Origin: Fimbriiglobus sp.
GTDB taxonomy: Bacteria > Planctomycetota > Planctomycetia > Gemmatales > Gemmataceae
Direction of reading: 5' to 3'
Length of the DNA: 64,000 nucleotides
Assembly (NCBI GenBank): GCA_022841795.1
Contig: JALHQU010000002.1
Span: 1-64,000 of the forward strand
Shown: positions 59,923 to 64,000 of the stretch, one piece after another
Layout of the letters: the number at the start of each line of letters is the position of its first letter
Position numbering within the stretch: position 1 is the first letter of the stretch
Notes under the pieces: generated by a model
Databases searched by the model: none
Seen by the model: only the letters and a program-made list of their open reading frames with translations
What the model was told of the DNA's origin: nothing
Position numbers and translations under genes: made by a program

Positions 59923-61673
59923 GCAGTTCGGTCAGCAAGGCCGGAAGCCTCGGGTACGCCCTCCGCGACGAGTTTTGGAAAGACGTATGGGAACTCGGTC
60001 TCGACGTGGTGATCGCCGGTAAACGCGGCTTCGAGTTATTTCGTGCGGCTTCCGGCGACGGCACCCCCGACGTGGGGAACAAGGAACTCATCCGCCGTCT
60101 CGACGATTTTCTGCGCGACCAGATGCCGCCGCAAACGAAGGTGAGGCTGTTCCACCACTGCCAGACGTTCGACAAGAGCATCTCGCTCGTCCTCGATCTT
60201 CAGTCGCCCGAAGAGCGGGTTCGGCTGATGAACGCCATTACCGGGATCGTCGCGAAGGCCCACGAGGCGACGTGCGAGGGGCAGTACATCAAGCGCGGCG
60301 CGCAAGGCGTTCACCGCGTCCCTTCGTGCGGGCACATGATCTTCGTGCCCGACACCGAGGGCTCACGCGGCCAGTCGCACTTCCATGTTCACGGCCTGCG
60401 GGGCAACTTCTCCTTCTTCTCCCCGACCGAGTGGGGGGCGATCGGGAACGGCAAGGCCGTGGTCTACGATCCGCTCGACGTGACTAACGCCCGCATCCAA
60501 AAGGAGGTTGCCGACCTCGTTCGAAGCAAGGGCATCGAGACCGAACTCTCGCCCGACGGCAAACACGCAAGGGTCGTGGGGATTTCGCGCGAAGCCATCG
60601 AGGCCCTGTCGCCGGGTAGCGAAGAGATCCGAAACCGCCTCGAAGCGGCTGGCCGTGCGGGAGATCCCCGCGCCGCCGCGTGGGCCGCTCTCGCCGCTCA
60701 CGCCCACGCCAAAAGAAACCCCGAAGGTCGGATCGTCAACACTCTCGAAGAGAAACAGCTCTTCATCCGCCTGGTGCTTGAGGAGAAGGGCATCGACCCG
60801 CAACGGTTCATCATTCCCGAATTCGGACGGCCTCGTGGGAATGCCGAAGCGTCATCCGCCGCGCGCGATCAGCAGTTCACCGCCTACGACGTCGTGAATC
60901 AAGCGTTGAACAAGGTGGTGCAGGACCGCGGGTTTTTTAGCGCCACGCAGCTCCGGGAAGAGGCCTACCTCGCGGGGATCGGCAAGGACGTCTCGCGCGA
61001 GAAGATCGCGGAGGTCGCCAAGATGGTCCTGACGAGCGGCGCGGTGCAGAGAGTCATCCTGGGCGATCACGTGCGCTACATGACCCCAGAGTCGCCCGAG
61101 GTGCTGAAGAAGTCCGCCAAGAAGCACGTGGTCGATGTGGCCGAGAAGTGGTGGGAGGCCGCAAGGGAAGCCGTTAGCGCGACGACTGAAAAGGCCAAGG
61201 TGATCGTGGCAAAACTCGCCGAGAAGTACTCCGAGAAGCTCGCCGGGCCGCAACCGCCCACGATCACAATCGACGCCTCCCGGATCCAGAGCTTCATCCG
61301 CGAGCACTCCAGGAAGCCGTACCTGAAAGCCCACCGCGACGCCATCGTGGACGGCCTCACGCAACCCACCAAGAAGCTCTTCGACATCCAGGAGCGTCTT
61401 CTGAACGCCGAGCGCTCCTACGCGGAGTCCCGCCGCTCGAAGCGCCTCGAAAAGGGGACCGAGATCATCGTGCGCGACGGGTACCTCGTCGACGCCAAGG
61501 ACGAAGCGGCCCTCAAGAAGCTCGCCCGGCGCGACGGGGTAAAAGTCACCCTCACGGAGCGCGAGAGCGGCCCGGCCCCGCAGTCCGCCAAGAAGCAGGA
61601 ACCCGAAGGCCCCGCCCGCTACGAGTTTCGCGGCGAGGGCCGACAGAAGATCCACGACACCCCCGAGAGGTAA
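59919..61673 (+). CDS. MobF-like relaxase-domain protein without helicase
   Basis: 584 residues from ATG 59919. Relaxase pattern: FDKSISLVLDLQSPEERVRL (equivalent of the S-V-S strand), SHFHVHGLRGN (histidine triad, His-x-His-x-Gly form), VYDPLDVTNARIQKEVADLV and GIETELSPDGKHARVVGISR. The only N-terminal Tyr candidate is in SLGYALRDEFW; the usual Tyr pairs are absent. The second half is helical with a coiled region, and no Walker motif is present. So it is a divergent or regulatory relaxase. It sits between an RHH gene and the coupling ATPase, a classical mobilisation order. Confidence 0.55.
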   Translation: MSSSVSKAGSLGYALRDEFWKDVWELGLDVVIAGKRGFELFRAASGDGTPDVGNKELIRRLDDFLRDQMPPQTKVRLFHHCQTFDKSISLVLDLQSPEERVRLMNAITGIVAKAHEATCEGQYIKRGAQGVHRVPSCGHMIFVPDTEGSRGQSHFHVHGLRGNFSFFSPTEWGAIGNGKAVVYDPLDVTNARIQKEVADLVRSKGIETELSPDGKHARVVGISREAIEALSPGSEEIRNRLEAAGRAGDPRAAAWAALAAHAHAKRNPEGRIVNTLEEKQLFIRLVLEEKGIDPQRFIIPEFGRPRGNAEASSAARDQQFTAYDVVNQALNKVVQDRGFFSATQLREEAYLAGIGKDVSREKIAEVAKMVLTSGAVQRVILGDHVRYMTPESPEVLKKSAKKHVVDVAEKWWEAAREAVSATTEKAKVIVAKLAEKYSEKLAGPQPPTITIDASRIQSFIREHSRKPYLKAHRDAIVDGLTQPTKKLFDIQERLLNAERSYAESRRSKRLEKGTEIIVRDGYLVDAKDEAALKKLARRDGVKVTLTERESGPAPQSAKKQEPEGPARYEFRGEGRQKIHDTPER

Positions 61674-61679
61674 CGACTC

Positions 61680-63377
61680 ATGGTCCTCGATCCGGTAACG
61701 CTCGGCGTCGGAGCCGCGCTCGCGGGAAGACTCCTCTACCGCTGGCTCAAGGAAACGCCGCGCCCCCCGAAGCCACCAAAACCCGCGCCCCCCGCGCCGC
61801 GCCGCCCTGCGGCCAAGGCGCTGCCGTACTTCGACCGCCTCTCGGGAGCGCACCCGACGTCGGCGGAAGCGGTCGAGCAGTTCTTGAGTGAGCAGTACCC
61901 GTCGCCGCTCACGATGTCGTTCGGGGGCGTCAAGAACTGGCCCGTCGAACGATACATGAACAAGTTTTTGTTTTTGACTGGCGTGCCGGGGAGCGGCAAG
62001 ACCGCGTTCGAGCGGCTCATGCTCAAGGACCAGGCCCGGCTGTTCAACGTCGACGGCTTTCGTCTCCGGTGGCTGATAACCGACCCCACGAACGCCTACC
62101 TGCCGTACCTGTTTCAAATCCTACCGCCCCACGTGCCGATCATCCGGGCCGCCCCGCAGGACGCCGACGGCCAGGCGTGGGATGTGGCGGCGGACGTCGG
62201 CACCGACGAGGAGATCGCGATCGCGCTGATCCGCGCGTTCTTCCCGGACCAAATCTCGAAAGCGTCCGAGCCGTTCTGGATCACGAAAGCCGCCCACCTG
62301 TGCCTGCTGGTGGTCATGCTGTTCATCGACCGGGAGTCCCCGTGGCGGCTGGCTGATCTGGTGCGCCTGTTAGTGTACCCGCAGTTCCTCTCAGCTTTTT
62401 TGATGCAGTCCGCCCGCACGCGCGGGGCGGTCGAGTTCGACCTCGTCGACAAGATGGGCAAGGGGATCATCGCCACGGCGTCGGCCCAGATCAACCAGTT
62501 GGCGATCGCGGCCTCGTGCATGGAGCACGCGAAGCGGCAGTTTTCGTTCTCGGGTGCCGGACAGTTCCTCGACACCAACAGCGTACTCCACTTCGGGTAC
62601 ACGCCCCAGGGGATGCACTCCTGCGCGATGCTCGCGAGTGCGATGGTCAACGTGCTGGCGCTCCACGCCTACAAGCGAAACGACGAACACAACCACACGG
62701 TGCTCTGGGGGGACGAGGGGCGGTTCCTCGGCGACCTGCCGATCGAGACCATCAACGCCCGGGGTCGTGGCAGCGGCCTGAGCGTCGTTCTGTCCTCGGT
62801 TGGAATTCCGGCGCTCCTGGCGAAATGGAGTGAGGAGCGCGTTCGGGAGATGATTGATGGTGTATTTACCTGGATAACTTTTTCGGTCGGACACCAGACT
62901 GCGAAAGAGTTTTGTGACCTGGTGGGCGAAGTGGAGGGCGTTCAGCGGTCGTGGACGCACAGCAGCGGTAGCACGAGCACCTGGGGCCGGTCGTACAGCC
63001 TCAACTCGCTCAACTGGTGGATGCCCACAGGGTACAACGAGTCTCACAGCCAAAACTACTCGAACAGCACCACCTACTCGCTTCACACGAAGCCGCTCGT
63101 CAAGCCGTCGGAACTCACCGGCCTGCCGCAGGGGGACGCGCTCAACGACCGCCTCGAATTATTCCTCTTCAACCGCGACATCGGCTGCTTGCACGCTGAA
63201 ACGCCCTTCCTGCACTGCTTCCGAGACCTTCCGCCCGCCCCGTTCGCCGTCGCCCCGGCGCGCCCCGCCGCCCACAGCCGCCTGCGGCCGTTTCGCGCGG
63301 ACGACATCCGGCGGCTCAACCTCGACCTGACCCCGGCCATGATCGCCGCCCTCAAAACGGTGGAGGACTACAAGTAA
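61680..63377 (+). CDS. Type IV coupling protein-like ATPase (VirD4/TraD/TraG family)
   Basis: 565 residues from ATG 61680, 6 bp after the relaxase-like gene. Walker A FLFLTGVPGSGKTAFERLML lies about 100 residues in. Walker B HTVLWGDEGRFLGDLPIETI is followed by NARGRGSGLSVVLSSVGIP, the Arg/Gln region typical of coupling ATPases. The N-terminus has a short hydrophobic segment and a Pro-rich stretch. Near residues 425-465 is an unusual Ser/Asn/Trp-rich loop (SSGSTSTWGRSYSLNSLNWW). It would move the relaxase-DNA complex toward a secretion channel. Its stop overlaps the next start (TAATG). Confidence 0.8.
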   Translation: MVLDPVTLGVGAALAGRLLYRWLKETPRPPKPPKPAPPAPRRPAAKALPYFDRLSGAHPTSAEAVEQFLSEQYPSPLTMSFGGVKNWPVERYMNKFLFLTGVPGSGKTAFERLMLKDQARLFNVDGFRLRWLITDPTNAYLPYLFQILPPHVPIIRAAPQDADGQAWDVAADVGTDEEIAIALIRAFFPDQISKASEPFWITKAAHLCLLVVMLFIDRESPWRLADLVRLLVYPQFLSAFLMQSARTRGAVEFDLVDKMGKGIIATASAQINQLAIAASCMEHAKRQFSFSGAGQFLDTNSVLHFGYTPQGMHSCAMLASAMVNVLALHAYKRNDEHNHTVLWGDEGRFLGDLPIETINARGRGSGLSVVLSSVGIPALLAKWSEERVREMIDGVFTWITFSVGHQTAKEFCDLVGEVEGVQRSWTHSSGSTSTWGRSYSLNSLNWWMPTGYNESHSQNYSNSTTYSLHTKPLVKPSELTGLPQGDALNDRLELFLFNRDIGCLHAETPFLHCFRDLPPAPFAVAPARPAAHSRLRPFRADDIRRLNLDLTPAMIAALKTVEDYK

Positions 63378-64000
63378 TGGCGCTCAACCTGCAACAAGCA
63401 ATGCTCAACCTGCGGCCGACCAAGCACGAATACCGCTGGCAGTGCCCGTACCCGCACCTGCCGCTCACCCACCCGCTTAACAACGAAGAAGAGCCCCGAG
63501 AGCCGGGGTTCCTCCGTCGGCGGGGAAAGACGATCGCCGCCATCCTCTGCCTTGCCGCCGCGATCGGCGTGTTGGGCAGCTTCGGTCGGAGCATCATCGC
63601 TTCGGGCGGCACGGACAAATCCGCCAAGAGCGACATCGTGACCGAGGCCTACTCCAAACCCATCCAGTCCGAGGCGGCACACCACCCGTCGGTGATCGCG
63701 GCCATCGCCTTTGATCAGAAGCTCGGCGCGTCGCTGGCGGCGATCCAGAAGCGTCTGGCGAAGAGCAAGCTGACGCTCGACGAGAAGGTGGGCATCGAAA
63801 CGGATATGTTGAAGGCGATCGACCTGTTGCTCCCGCTGGCGGACGACGCGAGAAACGACGTCGATGCCGTCATCCGGGTCGCCGAGGACATCAAGTTCGA
63901 GCTCAAGTTCGCACAGAAACAGCACCACGCCACCGCCGAACTCTTCCGCGACCGCGCGAACGACACCGCCACTGATCAAATGCGAAGTATTAACATGCAA
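63377..64000 (+). CDS. Membrane protein of the mobilisation operon, cut by the window end
   Basis: Open from ATG 63377 to the window end (at least 208 residues). One transmembrane helix at about 50-72 (TIAAILCLAAAIGVLGSFG) is preceded by a basic patch, then a helical, charged domain (ASLAAIQKRLAKSKLTLDEK, AIDLLLPLADDARNDVDAVI). It may be a transfer-channel component or an anchor for the coupling protein. No family recognised. Confidence 0.65.
   Translation, partial: MALNLQQAMLNLRPTKHEYRWQCPYPHLPLTHPLNNEEEPREPGFLRRRGKTIAAILCLAAAIGVLGSFGRSIIASGGTDKSAKSDIVTEAYSKPIQSEAAHHPSVIAAIAFDQKLGASLAAIQKRLAKSKLTLDEKVGIETDMLKAIDLLLPLADDARNDVDAVIRVAEDIKFELKFAQKQHHATAELFRDRANDTATDQMRSINMQ

Overview
The window is GC-rich DNA (about two thirds G+C) that looks like a planctomycete of the family Gemmataceae. 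The clues are the protein families themselves: P460 cytochromes with a beta-propeller, tandem ECF sigma factors, a sigma-54 activator, DUF932 and DUF6166 proteins, IS630 with a frameshifted transposase, and very Arg/Pro-rich opposite-strand frames. This assignment is inference. It cannot be settled here whether the DNA is a chromosome carrying islands or a large plasmid.

Layout. 1-6.5 kb: a gene entering from the left, a large PAAR-like/pore-forming secretion effector, an IS630 copy inserted just behind it, and small or broken genes. 6.5-9.5 kb: a complete plasmid-type replicon on the minus strand, with parA, an RHH partner, four helically phased iterons, an AT-rich stretch and a replication initiator. 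A 17-bp-phased repeat field upstream of parA is a centromere candidate. 10-27 kb: ordinary accessory genes. These are a GH13 glucan enzyme, a P460-propeller-P460 operon, NRDE and DinB proteins, a sigma-54 activator, two ECF sigma factors and several decayed genes (IS3, HD, DoxX, SDR). 27-30.5 kb: a MobF relaxase-helicase with a coupled small gene.

31-48.5 kb is a dense defence-like island. Its core is a plus-strand gene train starting at a 44-bp perfect palindrome: XRE regulator, Fe-S PD-(D/E)XK nuclease of the Cas4/AddB type, long prokaryotic Argonaute with an apparently intact catalytic tetrad, a helical protein, a zinc metallopeptidase, a D12-class adenine methyltransferase, a HerA ATPase and a NurA nuclease. 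A convergent three-gene module (trypsin-like protease, 75-aa protein, 397-aa protein) follows. Then come a broken transposase, a frameshifted phosphorothioate-recognising HNH endonuclease and a second HNH endonuclease. I regard the Argonaute-HerA-NurA-methyltransferase-metallopeptidase cluster as the most interesting system here. A nucleic-acid-guided nuclease plus a translocase/nuclease resection pair, with a methylase for self-marking, is the simplest reading; it is inference.

48.8-64 kb: three tRNA genes (Ser-GCT, Ser-CGA, an unusual Ile-TAT) lie beside a tyrosine integrase. An element-like gene set follows: excisionase-type HTH, two DUF932 proteins, a protein ending in an SSB-like acidic tip, then a mobilisation operon. 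That operon holds a vWA protein, a pseudokinase-like/kinase membrane protein, an RHH protein, a relaxase-like protein without helicase, a coupling ATPase and a membrane protein cut by the window end. The integrase position suggests integration at the tRNA cluster.
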